This document shows, piece by piece, positions 1 through 6,353 of a stretch of DNA of 7,883 bases. Position 1 is the stretch's first letter. Every line of letters begins with the position of its first letter. The notes below the pieces were generated by a model that worked only from the letters and a program-made list of their open reading frames with translations, did no database searches and was not told the DNA's origin. Location: positions 1 to 7,883 of the forward strand of contig DMJL01000067.1 of the NCBI GenBank assembly GCA_003451785.1, written 5' to 3'. The translations under genes and the position numbers were made by a program. The stretch is from Bacteroidales bacterium (lineage in GTDB: Bacteria; Bacteroidota; Bacteroidia; Bacteroidales; UBA7960).

Positions 1-624
1 TCAACATTTGTAGATCCCATGTGTGGGAGTGGCACATTTGCCATTGAAGCAGCACTCATGGCCAGCAATACGGCTCCCGGTTCGTTGGGGCGTGAGTTTA
101 GCCTCGAGCATTGGAACGATTTTGATAAGGAATTATGGATCAAAGTGTTAAACGAAGCTAAGGCACAGAAAAAGGCTTTGCAAGTGCCTATTATAGCATC
201 GGATCTCAACCCCAAAGCAGTAGAAATAGCCCGAAAAAACATAATGGACGCAGGTTTACTCGGCCAGATAAAATTGCAACGGACCGACTTTTTCAGGTTG
301 CAGCCCCCCATTACACGCGGATGGGTATTGCTAAACCCTCCTTATGGCCAGCGACTCAAGCGAGATGGCTTGACTGGGTATTACAAGACAATTGGCGACA
401 CACTCAAAACACAATACTCGGGCTACAAAGCCGGCATAATTAGCTCGGATATGGATTCAGTTAAATCCATAGGGCTAAAATCTTTATCTCGAACCACTGT
501 GTATAATGGGGCATTGGAGTGCAAGTTTTTAGTGTTCGACCTTTTTAGGGGCACGCACAAAGATCATGTAATATTCACAAAACCCAAAAGAAAACGGTTG
601 GATACTCCTGCAATTGAGTCGTAA
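1..624 (+). CDS. THUMP-type class I SAM-dependent RNA methyltransferase, C-terminal part (5' end outside window)
   Basis: The frame is open from base 1 and the first in-frame ATG (base 19) lies inside the SAM-binding motif, so the gene starts before the window; 207 residues are visible. Seen: motif I, DPMCGSGTFAIEAA, at visible residues 5-18; an acidic motif ASDLN near residue 66 that would hold the SAM ribose; and the catalytic motif NPPYGQR near residue 112, the form used by methyltransferases acting on exocyclic amino groups of bases. In the RlmL/YpsC (UPF0020) family this domain follows an N-terminal THUMP RNA-binding domain, which here would lie in the missing part. The likely substrate is a guanine N2 in 23S rRNA, as for E. 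coli RlmL, but the exact base is inferred. The family is clear; the target is not. No convincing terminator was seen after the stop. Confidence 0.88.
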   Translation, partial: STFVDPMCGSGTFAIEAALMASNTAPGSLGREFSLEHWNDFDKELWIKVLNEAKAQKKALQVPIIASDLNPKAVEIARKNIMDAGLLGQIKLQRTDFFRLQPPITRGWVLLNPPYGQRLKRDGLTGYYKTIGDTLKTQYSGYKAGIISSDMDSVKSIGLKSLSRTTVYNGALECKFLVFDLFRGTHKDHVIFTKPKRKRLDTPAIES

Positions 625-684
625 GGGGATGCACTTCTCATTTATACGCTATTGGGTGTTCACAAACGGCAAATATGAAATAAA

Positions 685-713
685 TTGACAAATCCGGTGT
701 TTCGGTAATTTGG
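685..713 (+). promoter_or_regulatory. candidate Bacteroidota-type promoter for the VOC/SRPBCC pair
   Basis: TTG at 685-687 is followed after 18 bases by TAATTTGG at 706-713, one mismatch from the Bacteroidota -7 consensus TAnnTTTG. Transcription would begin near base 720, leaving a leader of about 30 bases before the ATG at 753. The placement is good but the match is imperfect. Confidence 0.4.
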
Positions 714-752
714 AAGTTTGCACTATCATTAAAACGAAAACTATACCCTAAG

Positions 753-1160
753 ATGAAAGTAAAATCAATATTTGTGAATCTTCCAGTCAAAGACCTTCAA
801 AAGACAAGGAACTTTTGGACGAAGCTTGGTTTTTCTTTTAATGAACAATTTTCTGACGATAGGGCTTTATGCTTGGTTCTAACTGAGGGAATAATTTACT
901 CAATGCTCATCACTCAAGAAATGTTTAGTACATTCACCAACAGGTCTATCTCTGATGGCTCAACAACGCAAGTATTGACTGCCATTCAAGTGGATAGCAG
1001 AGAAGATGTTGACAGAATTGTAAAAATCGCGCTCGAAAATGGCGGAACTCGTTACAGAGAACGAACCGACCACGGCTGGATGTATTACGACTCTTTCGCA
1101 GACCTTGACGGACATCAATGGGAGGTAATGTTTACTGACGAAACTAAAATACCCCAATAA
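753..1160 (+). CDS. VOC (glyoxalase/bleomycin-resistance fold) family protein
   Basis: This is a 135-residue, single-domain protein of the vicinal-oxygen-chelate superfamily. Seen: the opening beta strand and helix FVNLPVKDLQKTRNFWTKLGF (split as FVNLPVKDL and QKTRNFWTKLGF, residues 7-27), the QFSDD segment (32-36), and the closing DLDGHQWEVMF (117-127), whose E124 sits where the family's C-terminal metal ligand usually is. The position often held by an N-terminal metal-binding His is Asn9 here. Enzyme-type metal binding is therefore uncertain, and the substrate cannot be read from the sequence. Members of this subgroup are commonly labelled lactoylglutathione-lyase-like without proof. It probably shares a transcript with the SRPBCC gene that begins 3 bases after its stop. 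The start at 753 fits the family's N-terminus; no clear Shine-Dalgarno sequence precedes it. It could be an enzyme or a small-molecule-binding resistance protein. Confidence 0.88.
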   Translation: MKVKSIFVNLPVKDLQKTRNFWTKLGFSFNEQFSDDRALCLVLTEGIIYSMLITQEMFSTFTNRSISDGSTTQVLTAIQVDSREDVDRIVKIALENGGTRYRERTDHGWMYYDSFADLDGHQWEVMFTDETKIPQ

Positions 1161-1163
1161 ACC

Positions 1164-1577
1164 ATGGCACAAGCGAGAATTACGATTCAGACTACGGTTT
1201 CAGCGGAAAAACAAAAGGTTTGGGACTATTACACCCTACCCAAACATATTACTCAATGGAATTTTGCTGACCCAAGTTGGCATTGCCCGACAGCATCCAA
1301 CGATTTGAAAATTGGCGGAAAGTATGCAGCAAGAATGGAAGCCAAAGATGGAAGTTTTGGATTTGACTTTGAAGCAGTTTATATAGAGCTTAATCAGGGT
1401 GAAAACTTCACTTATGAGTTTGGTGGGCGACTTGCAACAGTTGAGTTTATTGAATCGAACGGACAAACAGAAGTTATCGTATCATTTGACCCCGAAACGG
1501 AAAATTCAATTGAACTACAAAGAAACGGATGGCAGGCAATATTGGACAACTTTAAAAATTACACTGAAAACAACTGA
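1164..1577 (+). CDS. SRPBCC / AHSA1-type domain protein
   Basis: This is a 137-residue single-domain protein with the helix-grip fold of the SRPBCC (START/Bet v1/AHSA1) superfamily, which encloses a hydrophobic ligand pocket. Seen: an opening ITIQTTVSAEKQKVWDYYT region (residues 6-24), the TLPKHITQWNFADPSWHCP segment (24-42), KIGGKYAARMEAKDGSFGF (49-67) and the closing helix LQRNGWQAILDNFKNYTE (118-135). The last is characteristic of the AHSA1-like group named after the Hsp90 ATPase activator. Bacterial members rarely have a known function, and Hsp90 regulation should not be assumed. Only 3 bases separate it from the upstream VOC gene, so the two are almost certainly cotranscribed and perhaps translationally coupled. 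Both are the type of small ligand-binding gene often found in accessory or cassette-like positions. No signal peptide or membrane segment is visible, so a cytoplasmic location is expected. Confidence 0.88.
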   Translation: MAQARITIQTTVSAEKQKVWDYYTLPKHITQWNFADPSWHCPTASNDLKIGGKYAARMEAKDGSFGFDFEAVYIELNQGENFTYEFGGRLATVEFIESNGQTEVIVSFDPETENSIELQRNGWQAILDNFKNYTENN

Positions 1578-1612
1578 TGAGTGTATGTAAAAATGGTTCT
1601 AACACGCGTTAT

Positions 1613-1753
1613 TTGTCAGACGGATTTCATGAGAACCTGGAATTTATTGCTCAGAAACTCGCCCAATCGCAAAGCTCGCATAGCGGAAGTTTAGCAATAG
1701 GGTGCATGGCTGAATTATGTTTCGACAATCAACAGCAATGCTCGCTATGACAA
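1613..1753 (+). repeat. nested inverted repeats downstream of the SRPBCC gene
   Basis: An inner pair reads ATTGCT (1646-1651), CAG bulge, AAACTCGC (1655-1662) against GCG (1683-1685), GA bulge, AGTTTAGCAAT (1688-1698), giving 14 base pairs broken by two bulges. An outer pair is TTGTCA (1613-1618) against TGACAA (1748-1753). The block begins just after TTCTAACACGCGTT (1598-1611). The bulged stem recalls the folded recombination sites of gene cassettes, but I cannot find the matching GTTAG-type arm, so it is at best a degraded relative. It lacks a T-tract and is not a standard terminator. Confidence 0.35.
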
Positions 1754-2018
1754 TCATAAACTAGATTTTTATAGGCATTACACCATGAGGCAAAGAATTT
1801 ATAGTCGGTGCGTATTATTCCTATAAGGTTTTGTAGCTATACGAGTTTTGTAAACGCTTTAGATATCTTCTGCCTAACTGAAGGTATTAGATTGTATGCT
1901 AAGGGTATTCTGAGTTACAACCAAATTCTTAAACACCGAAATATGCCATTACAAGTTTAGTGTGAATGGTTTTTGAATTTCGTTGGCGCAAGCCATCCAT
2001 TCACCCCCGATTTTTTCT

Positions 2019-2026
2019 TATCTTTG
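2019..2026 (+). promoter_or_regulatory. probable pfkA promoter, -7 element TATCTTTG
   Basis: TATCTTTG matches the Bacteroidota -7 consensus TAnnTTTG exactly. No TTG lies at the expected -33 distance (about 1997-1999 reads CCA), so recognition would rest on the -7 box. Transcription would start near base 2032, giving an A/T-rich leader of about 60 bases before the pfkA ATG. Its position inside the longer reading that starts at 1966 argues that the longer reading is not translated. Confidence 0.58.
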
Positions 2027-2094
2027 CGCGCTTGTTTCAAAAACAACATATTTGCAGTAGAACGAAGAGTTTTTTAAAAAATATTTTCAAAAAA

Positions 2095-3192
2095 ATGAGA
2101 AAAAGAGTATTATTAGCCACGGGTGGCGGTGACTGCCCAGGGCTAAATGCCGTAATCAGAGCCATTGTGCTAAGGGCGGCAAGGGAGCGCGATTGGGAGA
2201 TAGTAGGCAGCATTAATGCATTCGATGGAGTACTAAACGAACCCAACGAAATAGTGGTGCTTACCGAAAAAGAAGTAGCCGGCGTGCATATCCGAGGTGG
2301 TACTATCATTGGCACAACCAACAAGGGAGGTCCATTTGCATGGCCAATTAAAAACCCCGATGGCACTTGGGGCGAAGCCGACCGCTCTGACGAGATGCTG
2401 CGCAGACTTCAGTATCTTGGCGTAGATGCAGTTATTAACATTGGTGGCGACGGTTCGCAAAGAATCTCACAAAAGTTATTCGAGAAAGGTCTTAACATCA
2501 TCGGGGTTCCCAAAACCATTGACAACGATTTGTTGGCCACCGATTTTACTTTCGGTTTTCAAACTGCCGTGCAAGAAGCAACTACAGCAGTGGATAAACT
2601 CATAACTACAGCAGCAAGCCACAACAGGGTTTTGGTATTAGAAGTGATGGGTCGCTACGCTGGTTGGATAGCTTTGCATAGCGCAGTAGCCGGAGGAGCC
2701 GATGTGTGTCTTATTCCTGAGATACCCTACGACATCAACCTTGTAATGGACAAGATTTACAGCAGGTTTCACCGTGGACGCGGTTATGCTATCATTGTGA
2801 TTGCAGAAGGGGCAAAACCCATGGGAGGGGAAATGGTATTTGAAAAAAGTACCGAAGTAGGATACGAGAACCTTAGGTTAGGTGGTGTTGCATCCAAACT
2901 TATTCACGAATTGAAAACAGCCGGTCTCGAAACGGATATGCGCGAGACAGTTTTGGGGCACTTACAGCGCGGAGGTACACCAATAGCTTACGATAGGGTG
3001 CTTGCAACCCAGTTTGGTGCTAAAGCATTCGAAATGGTGCTTCAACGAGAATACGGAAAAATGGTGGCATACAGGCACCCCAATATCGTTTCCGTTTCGT
3101 TTACAGAAGCTATCAGCCAGCCAAACTTTGTTGACCCAACATCTGACCTTGTTGCAACTGCAAGAGGTATTGGCATTTGCATGGGCGACTAA
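2095..3192 (+). CDS. pfkA: 6-phosphofructokinase, probably ATP-dependent (mixed Gly/Lys active-site type)
   Basis: The enzyme phosphorylates fructose 6-phosphate to fructose 1,6-bisphosphate, the committed step of glycolysis. The protein has 365 residues, longer than the roughly 320 of E. coli PfkA and similar to the PPi/ATP-related clade. Seen: GGGDCPGLNAVIR (10-22), GGDGS (117-121), PKTIDND (139-145) with catalytic Asp143, MGR (185-187), E238, and GHLQRGG near the C-terminal third. All align with E. coli numbering plus 16. Gly120 (E. coli 104) favours ATP, since PPi enzymes carry Asp there, whereas Lys140 (E. coli 124) is the residue typical of the PPi-dependent clade. This Gly/Lys pair is known from Streptomyces-type ATP enzymes. 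E. coli's allosteric E187 is Asp203 here. The ATG at 2095 is chosen because MRKRVLLATGGGD is the normal family N-terminus; an upstream in-frame ATG at 1966 would add 43 residues across the promoter. The gene appears to be transcribed alone, with its own terminator. Confidence 0.95.
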   Translation: MRKRVLLATGGGDCPGLNAVIRAIVLRAARERDWEIVGSINAFDGVLNEPNEIVVLTEKEVAGVHIRGGTIIGTTNKGGPFAWPIKNPDGTWGEADRSDEMLRRLQYLGVDAVINIGGDGSQRISQKLFEKGLNIIGVPKTIDNDLLATDFTFGFQTAVQEATTAVDKLITTAASHNRVLVLEVMGRYAGWIALHSAVAGGADVCLIPEIPYDINLVMDKIYSRFHRGRGYAIIVIAEGAKPMGGEMVFEKSTEVGYENLRLGGVASKLIHELKTAGLETDMRETVLGHLQRGGTPIAYDRVLATQFGAKAFEMVLQREYGKMVAYRHPNIVSVSFTEAISQPNFVDPTSDLVATARGIGICMGD

Positions 3193-3258
3193 CCAAAGTC
3201 GTAAGGGAATCTTTTATCGGGCAGTCCCTTTCTGAAGAATTTAGTAGTGTTGTTGATG

Positions 3259-3305
3259 ATATTCCTACCGCAAAGAGCAATTCTTTGCAGTAGGATATTA
3301 TTTTT
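3259..3305 (+). terminator. strong intrinsic terminator after pfkA
   Basis: The arms 3259-3275 (ATATTCCTACCGCAAAG) and 3283-3298 (CTTTGCAGTAGGATAT) pair over 15 bases with one bulged T and one C/A mismatch. A and T at 3276/3282 can extend the stem, leaving a loop of about 5 bases. TATTTTT follows at 3299-3305. The stem lies about 65 bases after the pfkA stop and ends only 12 bases before the priA ATG. A weaker hairpin, AAGGGA/TCCCTT (3203-3208/3225-3230), lies upstream. Confidence 0.8.
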
Positions 3306-3306
3306 G
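3299..3306 (+). promoter_or_regulatory. possible priA -7 element TATTTTTG overlapping the terminator tail
   Basis: TATTTTTG is an exact match to TAnnTTTG, but it is also the T-tract of the pfkA terminator. The expected TTG about 19 bases upstream is missing. If it is used, transcription would begin at about 3311-3313, at or next to the priA ATG, giving a leaderless or nearly leaderless message. The match may simply be a by-product of the T-tract. Confidence 0.3.
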
Positions 3307-3310
3307 CTAT

Positions 3311-5803
3311 ATGGAACGAACCACTCTTTTCTGCGACATCCTGCTGCCATTGCCCCTAAAACCCGTGTTCACCTATAGGGTACCCTATGAGTGGAACGAA
3401 CGGGTGATGACGGGTATAAGAGCAGTTGTGCAGTTTGGGGCGCGGAAGGTTTACTCAGGACTTATTAGGCGAGTGCACCAAACTCCGCCCGAAGGCGTGC
3501 ATGTAAAGTATATCCTATCGCTGCTCGATAACCAGCCGATTGTAAGAGAAAAGCAATTTTCTTTTTGGGAATGGATAGCCGACTATTATCTATGCACAGT
3601 AGGCGAGGTTATGCAGGCTGCACTGCCGCCGGCACTAAAGTTATCAGGTGAAACTCGAATCCTATTAGCACCTAATGCCGACTTATCCTATGAAGGTTTT
3701 TCAGAAAAGGGAAATGCGCTTATTCAAGCACTTATAGACAACCACAAGTTAGACTTTTCGCAAGCGCAAAAAATTACCGGCATCAACAATGTGTATCCTT
3801 TAGTAAAATCGTTGGTAGAGAGAGGCATAGTTTTGCTGCACGATCATCTGGAAGATACCACGCCAGCGTCTCAAGATAAAATGGTAAGGCTTACCCTTCG
3901 GTTTAGCAAAGAGGATGCATTGAAAACTATTTTTGATAGCACGGAGAAAAAGGCCCCAAAGCAATTGGAAGTTTTACTGCGCTTTGTGTATCTCTCGGGC
4001 TGCTTTACTACTAAGCAGTCGGAAGTGTTTATTTCCGAATTACTTAAGCCCATCAAAGGAGGAAGAGCCGCCCTTGTAGCGTTGATTAAAAAAGGGGTAT
4101 TGGAGGAATATCTTGTGGATTCAAGCCGATTCACACACTTAGCCCCCGACGAAAAATCCATCCAACTAAGCCCGCATCAGCAAGAAGCATTGGAAAAAAT
4201 TGAGGAGTCGTTTGCCGCGCATGGTACAGTATTGTTGCATGGTGTAACGGCGAGCGGCAAAACCGAAATCTATGCAAAACTTATTGCCCAACAATTGGCA
4301 TTGGGCAAACAGGTTTTGTATTTGCTTCCCGAAATTGCTCTCACAACCCAAATTATCAGTAGAATACAAAGAAATTTTGGAGATAGAGCGGGAGTTTATC
4401 ACTCACGGTTTAGCCCAGCCGAGCGGGCAGAGGTTTGGAACAATCTTATAAATGGCGGAATTTCGTCGCACGGAAAGCTTATCACCTACGATTTGGTTTT
4501 AGGTACCCGATCTGCCCTTTTTTTGCCATTCAAAAATCTGGGTTTGATCATCGTTGACGAAGAGCACGACCAGGGATACAAGCAGATAGATCCTGCCCCA
4601 AGGTATCAAGCCAGAGATGCAGCTATCTATTTAGCGAAAATTTCGGGTGCCAAAATTCTGCTGGGTTCTGCAACTCCTTCAGTGGAGACATACTTCCATG
4701 CCATTAACAAAAAATATGGTTTTGTGGAGCTTTCGCAAAGACATGGGGGAGTACATATGCCGCAGATAATTGCAGCCGATCTACGCTCTCTTACATTTCA
4801 GAAGCAAATGAAATCTCACTTTAGTCCCTTGCTGCTGCAAAGTATTACCCAGGCTTTGCAAAACAAGGAACAGGTTATTCTTTTTCAAAACAGAAGAGGA
4901 TTTTCTCCCAGATTGGAGTGCGATCAATGCAATTGGGTGCCCGGCTGCAAGCATTGCGATGTTAGCTTGGTTTATCACAAAAAATTACACAGACTCAAAT
5001 GCCATTATTGTGGATACACTGTAGAGCCTTTTGCAAAATGCCCTGATTGTCAATCGCCAAAAATACAATTGAAGGGGTTTGGTACCGAAAAAATTGAAGA
5101 AGAACTGCCATTATTCTATCCCGATGCACAAATTGCTCGATTAGACACCGACACTACACAATCGAAAAATGCCTACGGAGCTATTATTTCCAAATTTGAA
5201 GAACGAAAGATTGATATACTTGTAGGCACCCAAATGGTAAGCAAAGGTCTGGATTTTGCAAATGTTGGTGTTGTTGGTATCTTGAATGCCGATAATATGT
5301 TGTCCTTTCCAGATTATAAAGCGCACGAAAAGGCATATCAGCTCATGTCGCAGGTGAGTGGCAGGGCAGGGAGAAGCCTAAAGCAGGGAGTTGTGATAAT
5401 TCAAACATGGAATCCCGCTAATCCAACCATTCAATTTGTTATAAACCACGACTATCAGGCAATGTTTCTAACCCAATTGAAACAAAGGCAGGAGTTTGAT
5501 TATCCGCCATTTGTAAGATTAATTTTGATAAAATTGCTTCATGCTAATGCTCAGATGCTCAACAAAGCATCAAGTCAATTATGCCAAATTCTGAAGCGAA
5601 AATTTCCCGGAAAAGTTCTGGGTCCTGAATACCCTATTGTGCCCCGCGTGAAAAACATGTATGCAAAAACCCTAATGGTTAAAATAGATAAAGGTGCAGG
5701 GCTTGCAAATGCAAAAAAAATTATTGTGCAATCAATTGCCGATTTTCAGTCAACTATGGAATGGAAAACCGTAAGAGTGTCGGTGGATGTTGATCCAGCG
5801 TAG
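3311..5803 (+). CDS. priA: primosomal protein N' (replication-restart helicase PriA)
   Basis: PriA is the 3'-to-5' superfamily 2 DNA helicase that recognises stalled or collapsed forks and reloads the replicative helicase. The 830-residue protein is complete. Seen in order: an N-terminal 3' DNA-end-binding domain with CDILLPLPLKPVFTYRVP (8-25) and VVQFGARKVYSGLI; Walker A GVTASGKT (311-318); GTRSA (398-402); DEEH Walker B (416-419); GSATPS (452-457); the zinc module with eight cysteines at 537, 540, 546, 549, 564, 567, 577 and 580, enough for two zinc ions; motif V GTQMVSKGLDF (639-649); and motif VI QVSGRAGR (681-688). A C-terminal domain follows. All catalytic residues are present. The ATG at 3311 gives the usual family N-terminus. 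No good Shine-Dalgarno sequence is present, since the terminator hairpin occupies that space. Its stop is one base from the stop of the convergent ftsB-type gene. Confidence 0.97.
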   Translation: MERTTLFCDILLPLPLKPVFTYRVPYEWNERVMTGIRAVVQFGARKVYSGLIRRVHQTPPEGVHVKYILSLLDNQPIVREKQFSFWEWIADYYLCTVGEVMQAALPPALKLSGETRILLAPNADLSYEGFSEKGNALIQALIDNHKLDFSQAQKITGINNVYPLVKSLVERGIVLLHDHLEDTTPASQDKMVRLTLRFSKEDALKTIFDSTEKKAPKQLEVLLRFVYLSGCFTTKQSEVFISELLKPIKGGRAALVALIKKGVLEEYLVDSSRFTHLAPDEKSIQLSPHQQEALEKIEESFAAHGTVLLHGVTASGKTEIYAKLIAQQLALGKQVLYLLPEIALTTQIISRIQRNFGDRAGVYHSRFSPAERAEVWNNLINGGISSHGKLITYDLVLGTRSALFLPFKNLGLIIVDEEHDQGYKQIDPAPRYQARDAAIYLAKISGAKILLGSATPSVETYFHAINKKYGFVELSQRHGGVHMPQIIAADLRSLTFQKQMKSHFSPLLLQSITQALQNKEQVILFQNRRGFSPRLECDQCNWVPGCKHCDVSLVYHKKLHRLKCHYCGYTVEPFAKCPDCQSPKIQLKGFGTEKIEEELPLFYPDAQIARLDTDTTQSKNAYGAIISKFEERKIDILVGTQMVSKGLDFANVGVVGILNADNMLSFPDYKAHEKAYQLMSQVSGRAGRSLKQGVVIIQTWNPANPTIQFVINHDYQAMFLTQLKQRQEFDYPPFVRLILIKLLHANAQMLNKASSQLCQILKRKFPGKVLGPEYPIVPRVKNMYAKTLMVKIDKGAGLANAKKIIVQSIADFQSTMEWKTVRVSVDVDPA

Positions 5804-5804
5804 C

Positions 5805-6107
5805 CTAATTGGGTTTTTCGGGCACAATATAGATCACTTCGTTTTCCCTTTTCATAAAATATCGTTCACGGGCAAACCTCTCCAAATAGTCGGGATCGGT
5901 TTTTAAATTTAGTATGGAGATACTATCGCGGGCAATTTCTTGGCTTAGGTATTGTTTCTCTTTTTGTAGGTTCCTATATTGGCGATGAAGGCGGAATTGA
6001 AAAATTAGGTTGTTGGTGTCAAAAAACAAAATCCAAACCAAGACGGCCGCCGTGGCAATGAAGTACTTGTTGGTTATAAAGGCCGGTATTCTGAATGGGA
6101 AACGCAT
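5805..6107 (-). CDS. ftsB: FtsB/DivIC-type septum formation initiator family protein
   Basis: This is a 100-residue bitopic membrane protein of the FtsB/DivIC family. In the divisome this family pairs with FtsL through transmembrane and coiled-coil contacts and, with FtsQ, helps activate septal peptidoglycan synthesis. Seen: a short basic N-terminus (residues 1-13), one hydrophobic segment KYFIATAAVLVWILFF (about 14-29), a heptad-rich coiled coil rich in K, E, L and Q (about 36-68), and the family's conserved end DPDYLERFARERYFMKREN (71-89) then EVIYIV. By charge the N-terminus is cytoplasmic and the coiled coil periplasmic. FtsB and DivIC cannot be told apart by sequence alone at this distance, so the symbol is by family. 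It converges on priA with one base between stop codons and has its own good promoter, while the other minus-strand genes lie 246 bases upstream. Confidence 0.9.
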   Translation of the reverse strand: MRFPFRIPAFITNKYFIATAAVLVWILFFDTNNLIFQFRLHRQYRNLQKEKQYLSQEIARDSISILNLKTDPDYLERFARERYFMKRENEVIYIVPEKPN

Positions 6108-6122
6108 ATTTTAACCTTTGCA

Positions 6123-6152
6123 CAAAAGTAGTGCGAAATTATCTTACACCAA
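6123..6152 (-). promoter_or_regulatory. Bacteroidota-type promoter of the ftsB-like gene
   Basis: On the minus strand TTG (6152-6150) is followed after 19 bases by TACTTTTG (6130-6123), an exact match to TTG-N19-TAnnTTTG. Transcription would start near 6117, leaving a leader of about 10 bases before the ATG at 6107. This is the best promoter match in the window. Confidence 0.7.
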
Positions 6153-6182
6153 AAGTCTTTTATATACCGATACTTCGCACTA
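6129..6182. repeat. 9-base perfect inverted repeat across the ftsB promoter
   Basis: TAGTGCGAA (6129-6137) and TTCGCACTA (6174-6182) are perfect inverse copies with 36 bases between them, about 45 bases centre to centre. The left arm touches the -7 element and the -33 TTG lies between the arms. A small palindrome, AAAAGTCTTTT (6151-6161), lies inside. This could be a pair of operator half-sites or chance; about one such repeat is expected by chance in a window of this size. Confidence 0.35.
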
Positions 6183-6353
6183 TGCTACTGCCAAAGACAG
6201 CTAAAAATGCGAATAGGATATTGGTTATACAATTTGGAAGCAATGGTAGTGCTGTTTCAAGCAATTAATAACTTTTCGTGAAATACTTATCCAATTTTAA
6301 ATTGCTGAAATGATGGATTTAGTCTGATCGCAAATTTTCATTTCAAGATAAAA

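Larger units (their letters stand above)
700..1941. repeat. imperfect inverted repeat bracketing the VOC/SRPBCC pair
   Basis: TTTCGGTAATTTGG at 700-713 recurs in inverse orientation at 1921-1941, where the two heptamers CCAAATT and ACCGAAA are separated by 7 extra bases. The two copies enclose the VOC and SRPBCC genes and most of the gene-free flank. The left copy overlaps the candidate promoter. The match is short and gapped and could be chance in AT-rich DNA. Confidence 0.22.
1578..2094 (+). other. long gene-free region between the SRPBCC gene and pfkA
   Basis: These 517 bases hold no credible gene on either strand. The in-frame reading upstream of pfkA from an ATG at 1966 has no family support, and other short readings (for example 1706-1750) are far too short. 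The first part (about 1595-1755) contains nested inverted repeats, listed separately. The middle (1755-1920) is AT-rich and I see nothing definite in it. The end carries TATCTTTG at 2019-2026, the probable pfkA promoter, and an A-rich leader. No classic intrinsic terminator for the VOC/SRPBCC transcript was found. Confidence 0.7.

Noticed and set aside
960..1466. Minus-strand readings opposite the VOC and SRPBCC genes
   Set aside because: They are complementary-frame shadows with no domain signature, overlapping well-supported family members.
1706..1750. 14-residue reading starting MAELCFD in the gene-free region
   Set aside because: It is too short, unsupported, and lies inside the inverted-repeat block.
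1966..2094. In-frame extension that would start pfkA 43 codons upstream
   Set aside because: The extra residues have no family counterpart, cross the TATCTTTG promoter box, and the normal PfkA N-terminus begins at the ATG at 2095.
3193..3258. Possible small gene or regulatory RNA between pfkA and its terminator
   Set aside because: Only a weak 6-base hairpin is present, with no start codon plus ribosome-binding site or conserved RNA pattern that I can recognise.
6182..6268. 28-codon reading on the plus strand (starts MLLPKTAKN) in the gap upstream of ftsB
   Set aside because: It is very short, has no ribosome-binding site or recognisable motif, and its start overlaps the right arm of the inverted repeat.
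6292..6304. Palindrome CAATTTTAAATTG
   Set aside because: It is short and AT-only in the middle, leaves no loop for a hairpin, and is likely chance in AT-rich DNA.
6306..6345. TGAAATGA / TCATTTCA inverted repeat just after the PHP gene, as a terminator
   Set aside because: The 8-base AT-rich stem has a 24-base loop and no T-tract on the minus strand, so it would not be stable or typical.
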